DNA from: Petunia secreta
Lineage: Eukaryota; Streptophyta; Magnoliopsida; Solanales; Solanaceae
Direction: 5' to 3'
DNA length: 64,000 bases
Assembly (NCBI GenBank): GCA_029990175.1
Contig: JARKIP010000028.1
Coordinates: forward strand, 12,402,501-12,466,500
A program made the position numbers and the translations under genes. Below are positions 45,210-56,816 of the stretch, in pieces; position 1 is the stretch's first letter, and the number at the start of each line of letters is the position of its first letter. The notes below the pieces were generated by a model. It was not told where the DNA came from and made no database searches. It saw only the letters and a program-made list of their open reading frames with translations.

Positions 45210-45915
45210 ACCCGAAAAGGATGAAAGAGTTTTCAGGATAAAGAAGTTGACATAAAGCCAATTTTGTCGCGATAAAGCCAAGGACTTCTGATTCCATGGA
45301 CCAAAAGGCGAGGCTTATGGATATGGCCGAACTCCGGTTTCCGAGTTTCCCACATATCTCGGGCTAAAAGAGAATCAGGCCATATATAGTTCGACGACAC
45401 TTAGAAACGAAGACTCGCACGATTGACAAAAGAAAGGACGCACGAATAGGAAAAAAAACTGACGCCTAATCTGAAATGAAAGATTAGGTAAAACTTGCTT
45501 GTTCGAGTGCGATTCTTCAGATCCTCGTTGACGAGTCTAGCTCATATCAACGATTGCCCCAGTTCAGTGCTAAGAAAAAGTTCCACGTTATGCTCCAAAT
45601 GTTGCTGCGATGCCGCTAAAATTCTGTAAAGACTTAACAAACGGTAAGCGAGCAACTGCTAATACACTATAATAATTGAAATAAGAAATAAAAAAAGGTA
45701 TAATATAAAATTGTAAATTCTGATTGTGACGCTCAAACAGTTCTTCTCTCGATCAACTGACGAGGTACTCCGCCCGGGAAACCTCTAGGCTGATCATTAT
45801 TCTGAAACGGTAAAGTAAAACAATAAGTAAAGTGGGAACGAATTCGTAAAATGCAAGGCTTTCATAAGATAAGTTGACTAACGAGATATGGTGTCTCAAG
45901 TCGAATCGCCTATTG

Positions 45916-47091
45916 TTAATAGAATTCATCCAATGTCTCGATGAAATGTCCCACAAACTCTTCCTCACTCATGGGAGGCTTAACTTTGGCAGCCTCACTC
46001 CTCCAACGTACCGCGTATTCCCTAAAGGTCTCGGTCGACTTCTTCCTAAACCTTGCAATAGCCAACCGATCTAATGGTATTTCAGCATGGAAACCAAAAC
46101 GCTCCATGAAGTCGTGAGCCATACTCCTCCAGTTAATCCATTTTGAGGGATCCTGCTCGGAGTACCAGTCTAAAGCTTCGCCTTCAAGACTATGAATGAA
46201 TAATTTCATACGGAGCTCTTCATTCTTCCCCACTCCCAAGGTTTCACAGTACCTTCTCAAATGGGCGCGGGGGTTGCCTTTGCCATTAAACTTAACAAAC
46301 TTTGGTACTTTGTACCCTTCTGGGTATTCAATCCCAGGATGAACGCACAAGCCTTCATATTCTAGACTTTCTTTGTCCTTGCCTTTTGATGCTTTGCTAA
46401 GAGCACTCATCACCCAACTTTGTACCTTTTTCTCCAAATCTTCACCCCCATCGACTGCTTTTTCGGCTCTTCTAACACCATTTTGAAACTTCACATAAGG
46501 AGGATTGGTGTAATCATCAATTTGCACAATAGGAACATCTTGCCCGCCAGACACCGCCACTTGGACTAATGGTGGGGGTAGATTTTCAGTATAAGCTTGC
46601 AGGATGGGTTCATTTTGGTAAGTGGAGGTTTGGTATGGATATGGAGTGTTTGTCTGATAATAAGTATTGGCAGGGTACGGGGTGTATGATGGGTGTTGTT
46701 GATGTGATGGGTAGATGGGTAGTCGGTTAATTGTTTGGCTAGATTGAGCGTTATTTGGGGGTGGAGCTTGGACAAGTGGCAAGTTGCTTTGGTGGACTGG
46801 TGCTTTTAGAGAATTGTGGGTGTTCAATGGTGTGTTCATATTGGCGACCCCATCAATTGAGTTCAGAGATTGCCCCATTTGAACCAGAGAGTGTGATGCA
46901 TCGGGCCCACGCAGCGGCGTGTTTTTAGGAGTTTGCCCTTTTACCGCAGCCATCTCATCTTTTAGCATCTGTAGTTCCTTAGCCATTTCAAGAATATGTT
47001 CGTCTTGACCAATAATGACATTTCCTCTTGATGATTCAGGAGTTGCAAGATTTTTCTCGGTATTGCGAGGTTCATCATCTATTCCAGTCAT
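45916..47091 (-). CDS. gag: Gag-like protein of the array element, copy 2
   Basis: 391 codons, intact, with the same domain plan as the copy at 38011-39186. Differs from copy 1 by NRLPIYP and PYPYQ and is identical in protein to copy 3. Lies 7905 bp from copy 1 and 7891 bp from copy 3. Confidence 0.88.
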   Translation of the reverse strand: MTGIDDEPRNTEKNLATPESSRGNVIIGQDEHILEMAKELQMLKDEMAAVKGQTPKNTPLRGPDASHSLVQMGQSLNSIDGVANMNTPLNTHNSLKAPVHQSNLPLVQAPPPNNAQSSQTINRLPIYPSHQQHPSYTPYPANTYYQTNTPYPYQTSTYQNEPILQAYTENLPPPLVQVAVSGGQDVPIVQIDDYTNPPYVKFQNGVRRAEKAVDGGEDLEKKVQSWVMSALSKASKGKDKESLEYEGLCVHPGIEYPEGYKVPKFVKFNGKGNPRAHLRRYCETLGVGKNEELRMKLFIHSLEGEALDWYSEQDPSKWINWRSMAHDFMERFGFHAEIPLDRLAIARFRKKSTETFREYAVRWRSEAAKVKPPMSEEEFVGHFIETLDEFY

Positions 47092-48904
47092 TGTCAGTTG
47101 TGGAAATGTGTACCAGTATGCAGATTGGTCCTTTGTCCTTGTGTAATAGGAGTGATCAGCCAGCTTAAATCAGCACAAATCAAACCTCTGAATGGGGGAT
47201 AAACAAAAGAAAAGAAAAGTTCAAAAGTAGCTATGTTAGTTTGCATGTCATTGGCAAAATTGCACACAAATCACGTAGCGCGCATCACGTAGCGCTTTGC
47301 ATTTTAAACAAGTTGACATGTGGCAAACACAACTACACAAGTAGTGGACGTAAATGAAAATGCGAACGCTTCCTACCCTGTAAGGTGCCTCTTTGTGCCA
47401 GAGGTGGGCCTAAGACGCGCAAACAAGTGATAACGAAAAATAGTTCATGCCAGTTTTGAGCAATTCAGATTTAGAGTAAGCGATAAATAATAACAATAAT
47501 CGATAACAATCAGCTCTCCGCCTCGACATTGCAATTCCATTATCCCAACTAACTTCCAAAAAGCTGGTGTCAACTCGAAATTCTAACATAGCCCATGCTC
47601 TCCACAACATCTGCACCAAATTTCTAAACCCAAATGCCTAAAACCTGAAACAAACCTCTATACCTTTCGCAAACATCAACGCTCCACCAAGCACAACTCC
47701 CAATTGTTATACAACATCCAGGGGTGAGATTTCCAACTGCCTTCACAATACCAGACTGCAAATCATGAAAGGCGCCCATCGGCCTTTCAAAATAAAACCT
47801 CACTGGTCCTCAGCTTTAGTCAAGCCTCTCAGCTTCCTAGGTTTTGCAAAGCTCACAGACCTTGTTCATAGGGCTCCTCACTAGTCCTCGGCTTTAATCA
47901 AGCCTCTCAGTTTCCTAGGTAGCCAAGACCGCACTGGTCTTCAAGGAGGGACCCCATTGGTCGTTTATAGACATAGGGGCTTCACTCTCCTAGTATGCGA
48001 CAAGCATACTTCATTCCATACGAGTTTGCAGCTGGTTAGTCAACATGGGCCTGCACACACGCAAAGCCATTCACGAGCGGGACCCCACTGATCTTTTAAA
48101 GACATCAGGGGCTTTGCCTCTTAGATCTCACTACACCAGACCATCTCCAAAACACAAGCCAACCAAATCCGCCTAACTTTCCCCCGACTACAATTCTGTC
48201 TATGATCTCAAATTCTATGTGGACTGCTATGACCACATAAATTTTGCTAAACTCTTCCATTTTCTGCCCTAAAAGACAACATAGCAGACAAAATTCTAAA
48301 TTTGATTTTGCTCAAAACATGGTTAGGACTGAGGATTCGTCATCACATAGCACATAATATGCATTGTCGTTGGGTTTTAAAAAAAAACCCATTGACGTAA
48401 GGGTGGTTTCCTGACTATGGAGGCGGTACCAAGGACCGGGTCCAGACTAAGGTGTAAATGCATGCATGCTCCTAATCCCCTTCTAAGAGTGGGTTAACGG
48501 TTGAGGCTAACAAGTGAGTGGCAAGCGGTCTCGCAGTCGAATTACTCCTACGATGGCCGCCGGTGTACCAACTCGTCACAAGGGTTCTTTAGTGGAAGAA
48601 AGTGCGGGTGCGCATGGGCGCACCTCGCGGATATTTGGGGTGAAAATGCAAGAGGTTCCTAGGAATGGGGGAAGTATGAACGGAATGCCAATTTATATGT
48701 GCGCAAATAGGGGTGTGGTGACATGTTTTCGTGACACACAGCAATCAACTAAATTAACTAAGCATGCTCGCAAATAAACAATAGATATAATCATGCTAGT
48801 TTCAACAATTATTAAATAAGCTACGCATACTGATACCGGCATACAACTCAAACAATACAAACAAACAAATTCATGAAAGCCTTTTGGTTAGAACCATTTG
48901 CGTA

Positions 48905-48922
48905 TCCCCAGCGGAGTCGCCA
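48905..48922 (-). promoter_or_regulatory. Primer binding site, tRNA-Arg type, unit 2
   Basis: Same 18-nt site as in unit 1, 3 nt from the LTR3 edge. Confidence 0.82.
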
Positions 48923-48925
48923 CGC

Positions 48926-51900
48926 TGTTGAACCCCAAAAATTACCCTTTCTTTGAGAAAAGATAGGTTTCGGGTATATTTCAACAAAGTGGGATTCCAA
49001 AGGGTTTTCTTTGGAGTCGCCACCTAATTTAATGATTATTAGGTAAGTGGTTCTGTTAAATTCGAAAGAAGGTCCCATGCGGGAGCACTTTCGAAAATCC
49101 GCTAAATGCGGTTAATCCGGCGGTTTTCACGAATTTGTTAAGGATAATAAGTATATAAAGCTAATTTTATATAAGGATAGTAGGAATAATATAAATAAGA
49201 TAAGATTTTTAATTATGCCGATACTTAGATAAATAGATGACCCAATTTAAAATTAATTAAATGGATGATGAAACAATGATCAATTGATTAATTAATAGAA
49301 TAAGTAAAGGTTAAATGAAGTTAGATGATTAAATAAAATAAACTAGATAAATAATTGGATAATAATAAAGGATTAATTAATTGATTTAATAAATAGATAA
49401 ATAAATAAGCAAAAAAATAGCTTGATTAAATAAATGAATACTTGTCAATTTTAATTAAGTAAAGGAGTAAATGAAGAATAATTGATTAATTAAATAAATA
49501 AAGAAATAAATATTCAATTGATTAAATAAATTATTAATTGAAATTAATTAAATAAATTAGATTAAGTAAATGAATAAATAAAGGATTAAAATTTAATTGA
49601 TTAACTAAATAAATAAATTAGATAATTTATTATATTAAAGAAGCAATGCGAATGCGAATTATGGCGAGGGTACGATTTTTAGTCGAATTTTGATTTTTGC
49701 ACTCATTAATCAACAAATGATTCTAAACATCCATAAATTAATTGGCGATTCGAAAAGAAATGATACAAAGCATTCATATAAAAAAATTTAAGTAATTCAC
49801 AATAATTATTCACAATTCAAATACCATTTCTATTTTACAGGGTTCCTAAAACATGTTTTTCTAGAGAGGACGGAAAGAAAGAGTTTAGAAGGTAGAACCC
49901 GGAAGCGCAAACTCAATAATTGAGCCTTGGACTTTGTGATTTTCGTTTTTCATTTCTTACATTTTCGGGGATATCAAGTCCCGAAAATGCGAAGCGGAGC
50001 AAATAACTTCAAATGCAAACAGCCATTCCCGTTTATGAGTTTCACCAACTCGTCCCAAGATTTTATGCCAAAATAACAAAATAAGGATTAGTATCCGACC
50101 AAAGAGCCTAAACTTTTAAAGCAATGGAAGATTAAAGGTAAGCTAAGGCATATAGGCAGCACACTTTATTTCTTAAAAAGATCATTCAAACAAACTTTGT
50201 ACTCATTGTTTCAGATAGAACACATAGGGAATTGTTAAGAATAATGACAAGTAAAGTACAGATAGATACATGTAGATTGATTCTTAAATTAATCATTTAC
50301 AACCCTTTCATTACTAAGAAAGTTTGGTAGCGAACAAGGCATAGCAAATTAAGGAGAACAAAATGCATTTGATTCCTACTTCAACTCACGCTCTTCAAAA
50401 AGGGAAAACACATGACATTTTGACTCCAGATAGCACGCCATAGGTGAATTCAGATCTTAAAGGTCAGAACTTTTATGCATAATAAACTCCTTAGCATGTG
50501 CCAGACAAGCAGAATGATAGAAACATCCAAGGCTATAGAAAGATTTATGCTAAACTTTTATCGCAGCTTACACTAATTTAGTTATCAAGGTGTGAACTTT
50601 ATCAAAATATCTATTTCTATTTAAGCTTAAGTTGATAGAAACTAACTGAACCAAAGTGGAGCTTAAAACAATGCCTGATAGGACCTAAAACTACTCAAAA
50701 CCAGGCTGAAATAGATATAGGCCTTAGCCTGATCCAAGCAAGAAGCTGAGATGAAGTCTAGGTCTTGGAACAAGACCTAGAACTTGAAACAATGAAGCTA
50801 CTACTCATTTAAACCACTATAGGCATTTTAAGTAAAACTGGACCTAGTTCCTCAACATCATAGCAGAACCAATACTGAATATGAACCATAAACTTCAATG
50901 AGCAACTGAAAAAGACATGGAGCCATGGAGCTGACCTACTGAGCCAGAAACCAAGACCTGAACCTAACTGACTCAAAAGCTGGGAGCCGAGCATGGAACA
51001 ATTACACACCTATTCAAACTTGGAATAGCTTTAGGATCTGCCAATACCTCTTACAAACCACCTACATACTAGAAAAATCAAGCTAGACAGCCTTATACAC
51101 ATCACAAACAGGAAGCTAAATCAAGAACTAACCCTCCTTGCTTGCCAACCACCTGAACTCCTACTACTACTAGAACTGCTAAACAGCCTAGACCAGAAAC
51201 ACCATCACAATAATCTGCATATATGCTAACACCTATACATAAAACCAACTACTGAAACATCATCACCTCCTATCTAGCTGCAACCTGAACAACCTTTTCA
51301 TACCCTGGAACTACACCTGCAACCACCTGCACAACACCCTGAACCTCTCAGACCTCTCACCACCTGAACTACCTCCAGCTACATCCAAAACAGCCTGCAA
51401 CAACTTCTAAAGAAACTCTAGGACCCCTCCCAAACTCATCCTGAACTCCCTGCTACTACCTGAACACACACACCTTACTCCCTAATCTCACAGAACCAAC
51501 AGGAAACACCTATACACAAACAGACTCCCTCAGCTTACCCCTTACAAACCTGGAAAACCTTTATACTATCCCACTTCACTACAAACACAACAACCTGCAC
51601 ACCCTCGCCAATCAACAAGAATCAGGATAAACAACTAGAGACAACAACTCAACTTCTCACAGGCTCTCACAAGCCTGCAACATCAACAGAGCAGGCAAAC
51701 AAATCCTAAATAGCTGCTGCACTGCAGCTTACATACTGCACTCACTACTTCAAAACCTAAGATCCCTCTACCTTTTCAAACAACAAGAATCAGCTCCCTT
51801 TAATCGACTCCCTGGGCCCCTTCTTAGCAGAAACAAGCACACAAACAAAGCAGCAAATAGAACTCTCTGCTTCCCAAGCTTCTATCAGGATCAGATCTTC

Positions 51901-53087
51901 TTTACGTATACAAATCATAAAAATGCGGAGATATGGCTAGCACAGGTAGAGAAGCAGGATTGAAATCCAACAAAAGACTAGTCATTTTATGCTAAACTGA
52001 ACCACATCATGTTTTCAACTTCTAAATAGCATATAATCATTTCTTTTCATACTTAGACAAAAATATAAATCTATAATAACCGATATGACACTAGTTACTG
52101 TAAATAACAAACTCACAAACATAAATATACCCTAAAATGAGATTAAGCTGAGGTTATTACCTTTTGCGGGGCAGTGAAAAAGGGTGAGGACCTGAAGCGA
52201 TGCGACTCGACTAAGCGACGCGAGCAAGGTCGACGACTAGTGTAGCGAAACAACGACACAAAACAAATCTAATCCGGAAACTTTAGCAGAAACCATGACT
52301 ATAATTTCAGTACTTTTTTAGAAGAAAAGTCGAAACTGAAAAAAAATATACTCTCTCTATATGTTATACATTCTGCCTCTTTTTTAATTTTTCCTCAACC
52401 CTAAAACTTCAAGACCGCCTCCAAAATGAAAGAAACAAGGAAATATATATCTCATACCTTAGGGTTTCGGATTTCTTTGAATACCCCAAATAATCCTTGT
52501 TCATTTTCTTTTCCCTTTTGAAACCAGGGTTAAAATAGTATAATCCTTCGGATCGTACTAGTTTAACTCTGATTTCAAAGAGAATATGAACGTTATGATA
52601 TCTCACGGATCAGATTGATTCTCGCTTTTGAAATGGACGATAGTGATTCACGCTTCGTACTGGAGAGAGGGTAAAAGGGGACCAGGGACCACTGTTCTTG
52701 GACTGTTGTTGATTTTAGGAGGGAAATTGAACTGGGAAATTGGGGATCAGCTTTAGGGATTTCGCGGGGTTGGGAAAATGGGCATTGGGGTTAACGGGTT
52801 TGGGAGAAAAATGGGCTGATGATCTTCACGCGTGTTTTGTGTTGTGGGTGTATATGTGTGTTTGCGTAAATGGACTGTCAATTAGGACTAGAGCGATTTT
52901 AGCCTCTTTTAGATAAAATAATTGAAATATAGGCAATTGCACGGGGTAGGCTAGGGATTAGGCTAGGTATTACGATTTTACCCTTTTTATCAAGATTTCA
53001 ACTATTTCTCTTTTAAATTTATAAATTGACTTTATTTTAAATAATTAGATATCTATTAAACTTTCGGGACAAAATTGGGTGTCAACA
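48926..53087 (-). repeat. Array LTR 3 (4162 bp), shared by internal regions 2 and 3
   Basis: TGTTGAACCCC at 48926, GTGTCAACA at 53087. Lacks the 70-bp segment. Private changes: a compact replacement 'gataatttattatattaaag' near 49620 (the others have 'gataattgaatatttaatat'), an extra G in 'cgcggggttggg' near 52765, and 'tcaacaaatgattc' (the others 'tcgacaaatgattc') near 49710. These mark it as a true separate copy. Confidence 0.93.
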
Positions 53088-53100
53088 GCTGCCCCTCTTT
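53088..53100 (-). promoter_or_regulatory. Polypurine tract, unit 3
   Basis: AAAGAGGGGCAGC on the minus strand abutting LTR3. Confidence 0.8.
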
Positions 53101-53806
53101 ACCCGAAAAGGATGAAAGAGTTTTCAGGATAAAGAAGTTGACATAAAGCCAATTTTGTCGCGATAAAGCCAAGGACTTCTGATTCCATGGACCAAAAGGC
53201 GAGGCTTATGGATATGGCCGAACTCCGGTTTCCGAGTTTCCCACATATCTCGGGCTAAAAGAGAATCAGGCCATATATAGTTCGACGACACTTAGAAACG
53301 AAGACTCGCACGATTGACAAAAGAAAGGACGCACGAATAGGAAAAAAAACTGACGCCTAATCTGAAATGAAAGATTAGGTAAAACTTGCTTGTTCGAGTG
53401 CGATTCTTCAGATCCTCGTTGACGAGTCTAGCTCATATCAACGATTGCCCCAGTTCAGTGCTAAGAAAAAGTTCCACGTTATGCTCCAAATGTTGCTGCG
53501 ATGCCGCTAAAATTCTGTAAAGACTTAACAAACGGTAAGCGAGCAACTGCTAATACACTATAATAATTGAAATAAGAAATAAAAAAAGGTATAATATAAA
53601 ATTGTAAATTCTGATTGTGACGCTCAAACAGTTCTTCTCTCGATCAACTGACGAGGTACTCCGCCCGGGAAACCTCTAGGCTGATCATTATTCTGAAACG
53701 GTAAAGTAAAACAATAAGTAAAGTGGGAACGAATTCGTAAAATGCAAGGCTTTCATAAGATAAGTTGACTAACGAGATATGGTGTCTCAAGTCGAATCGC
53801 CTATTG

Positions 53807-54982
53807 TTAATAGAATTCATCCAATGTCTCGATGAAATGTCCCACAAACTCTTCCTCACTCATGGGAGGCTTAACTTTGGCAGCCTCACTCCTCCAACGT
53901 ACCGCGTATTCCCTAAAGGTCTCGGTCGACTTCTTCCTAAACCTTGCAATAGCCAACCGATCTAATGGTATTTCAGCATGGAAACCAAAACGCTCCATGA
54001 AGTCGTGAGCCATACTCCTCCAGTTAATCCATTTTGAGGGATCCTGCTCGGAGTACCAGTCTAAAGCTTCGCCTTCAAGACTATGAATGAATAATTTCAT
54101 ACGGAGCTCTTCATTCTTCCCCACTCCCAAGGTTTCACAGTACCTTCTCAAATGGGCGCGGGGGTTGCCTTTGCCATTAAACTTAACAAACTTTGGTACT
54201 TTGTACCCTTCTGGGTATTCAATCCCAGGATGAACGCACAAGCCTTCATATTCTAGACTTTCTTTGTCCTTGCCTTTTGATGCTTTGCTAAGAGCACTCA
54301 TCACCCAACTTTGTACCTTTTTCTCCAAATCTTCACCCCCATCGACTGCTTTTTCGGCTCTTCTAACACCATTTTGAAACTTCACATAAGGAGGATTGGT
54401 GTAATCATCAATTTGCACAATAGGAACATCTTGCCCGCCAGACACCGCCACTTGGACTAATGGTGGGGGTAGATTTTCAGTATAAGCTTGCAGGATGGGT
54501 TCATTTTGGTAAGTGGAGGTTTGGTATGGATATGGAGTGTTTGTCTGATAATAAGTATTGGCAGGGTACGGGGTGTATGATGGGTGTTGTTGATGTGATG
54601 GGTAGATGGGTAGTCGGTTAATTGTTTGGCTAGATTGAGCGTTATTTGGGGGTGGAGCTTGGACAAGTGGCAAGTTGCTTTGGTGGACTGGTGCTTTTAG
54701 AGAATTGTGGGTGTTCAATGGTGTGTTCATATTGGCGACCCCATCAATTGAGTTCAGAGATTGCCCCATTTGAACCAGAGAGTGTGATGCATCGGGCCCA
54801 CGCAGCGGCGTGTTTTTAGGAGTTTGCCCTTTTACCGCAGCCATCTCATCTTTTAGCATCTGTAGTTCCTTAGCCATTTCAAGAATATGTTCGTCTTGAC
54901 CAATAATGACATTTCCTCTTGATGATTCAGGAGTTGCAAGATTTTTCTCGGTATTGCGAGGTTCATCATCTATTCCAGTCAT
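53807..54982 (-). CDS. gag: Gag-like protein of the array element, copy 3
   Basis: 391 codons, intact, same protein as copy 2 (45916-47091). No difference was seen in the capsid-like half. Confidence 0.88.
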   Translation of the reverse strand: MTGIDDEPRNTEKNLATPESSRGNVIIGQDEHILEMAKELQMLKDEMAAVKGQTPKNTPLRGPDASHSLVQMGQSLNSIDGVANMNTPLNTHNSLKAPVHQSNLPLVQAPPPNNAQSSQTINRLPIYPSHQQHPSYTPYPANTYYQTNTPYPYQTSTYQNEPILQAYTENLPPPLVQVAVSGGQDVPIVQIDDYTNPPYVKFQNGVRRAEKAVDGGEDLEKKVQSWVMSALSKASKGKDKESLEYEGLCVHPGIEYPEGYKVPKFVKFNGKGNPRAHLRRYCETLGVGKNEELRMKLFIHSLEGEALDWYSEQDPSKWINWRSMAHDFMERFGFHAEIPLDRLAIARFRKKSTETFREYAVRWRSEAAKVKPPMSEEEFVGHFIETLDEFY

Positions 54983-56795
54983 TGTCAGTTGTGGAAATGT
55001 GTACCAGTATGCAGATTGGTCCTTTGTCCTTGTGTAATAGGAGTGATCAGCCAGCTTAAATCAGCACAAATCAAACCTCTGAATGGGGGATAAACAAAAG
55101 AAAAGAAAAGTTCAAAAGTAGCTATGTTAGTTTGCATGTCATTGGCAAAATTGCACACAAATCACGTAGCGCGCATCACGTAGCGCTTTGCATTTTAAAC
55201 AAGTTGACATGTGGCAAACACAACTACACAAGTAGTGGACGTAAATGAAAATGCGAACGCTTCCTACCCTGTAAGGTGCCTCTTTGTGCCAGAGGTGGGC
55301 CTAAGACGCGCAAACAAGTGATAACGAAAAATAGTTCATGCCAGTTTTGAGCAATTCAGATTTAGAGTAAGCGATAAATAATAACAATAATCGATAACAA
55401 TCAGCTCTCCGCCTCGACATTGCAATTCCATTATCCCAACTAACTTCCAAAAAGCTGGTGTCAACTCGAAATTCTAACATAGCCCATGCTCTCCACAACA
55501 TCTGCACCAAATTTCTAAACCCAAATGCCTAAAACCTGAAACAAACCTCTATACCTTTCGCAAACATCAACGCTCCACCAAGCACAACTCCCAATTGTTA
55601 TACAACATCCAGGGGTGAGATTTCCAACTGCCTTCACAATACCAGACTGCAAATCATGAAAGGCGCCCATCGGCCTTTCAAAATAAAACCTCACTGGTCC
55701 TCAGCTTTAGTCAAGCCTCTCAGCTTCCTAGGTTTTGCAAAGCTCACAGACCTTGTTCATAGGGCTCCTCACTAGTCCTCGGCTTTAATCAAGCCTCTCA
55801 GTTTCCTAGGTAGCCAAGACCGCACTGGTCTTCAAGGAGGGACCCCATTGGTCGTTTATAGACATAGGGGCTTCACTCTCCTAGTATGCGACAAGCATAC
55901 TTCATTCCATACGAGTTTGCAGCTGGTTAGTCAACATGGGCCTGCACACACGCAAAGCCATTCACGAGCGGGACCCCACTGATCTTTTAAAGACATCAGG
56001 GGCTTTGCCTCTTAGATCTCACTACACCAGACCATCTCCAAAACACAAGCCAACCAAATCCGCCTAACTTTCCCCCGACTACAATTCTGTCTATGATCTC
56101 AAATTCTATGTGGACTGCTATGACCACATAAATTTTGCTAAACTCTTCCATTTTCTGCCCTAAAAGACAACATAGCAGACAAAATTCTAAATTTGATTTT
56201 GCTCAAAACATGGTTAGGACTGAGGATTCGTCATCACATAGCACATAATATGCATTGTCGTTGGGTTTTAAAAAAAAACCCATTGACGTAAGGGTGGTTT
56301 CCTGACTATGGAGGCGGTACCAAGGACCGGGTCCAGACTAAGGTGTAAATGCATGCATGCTCCTAATCCCCTTCTAAGAGTGGGTTAACGGTTGAGGCTA
56401 ACAAGTGAGTGGCAAGCGGTCTCGCAGTCGAATTACTCCTACGATGGCCGCCGGTGTACCAACTCGTCACAAGGGTTCTTTAGTGGAAGAAAGTGCGGGT
56501 GCGCATGGGCGCACCTCGCGGATATTTGGGGTGAAAATGCAAGAGGTTCCTAGGAATGGGGGAAGTATGAACGGAATGCCAATTTATATGTGCGCAAATA
56601 GGGGTGTGGTGACATGTTTTCGTGACACACAGCAATCAACTAAATTAACTAAGCATGCTCGCAAATAAACAATAGATATAATCATGCTAGTTTCAACAAT
56701 TATTAAATAAGCTACGCATACTGATACCGGCATACAACTCAAACAATACAAACAAACAAATTCATGAAAGCCTTTTGGTTAGAACCATTTGCGTA

Positions 56796-56813
56796 TCCCC
56801 AGCGGAGTCGCCA
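56796..56813 (-). promoter_or_regulatory. Primer binding site, tRNA-Arg type, unit 3
   Basis: Same 18-nt site, 3 nt from the LTR4 edge. Confidence 0.82.
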
Positions 56814-56816
56814 CGC

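Larger units (their letters stand above)
45197..48925 (-). mobile_element. Array internal region 2 (gag-only), 3729 bp
   Basis: Exactly the same length as internal region 1 and nearly identical to it. Polypurine tract at 45197-45209, primer site at 48905-48922, leader repeats conserved, no pol. Confidence 0.9.
53088..56816 (-). mobile_element. Array internal region 3 (gag-only), 3729 bp
   Basis: Same length and layout as regions 1 and 2: polypurine tract at 53088-53100, gag, leader with the 45-bp repeats, primer site at 56796-56813. No pol. Confidence 0.9.
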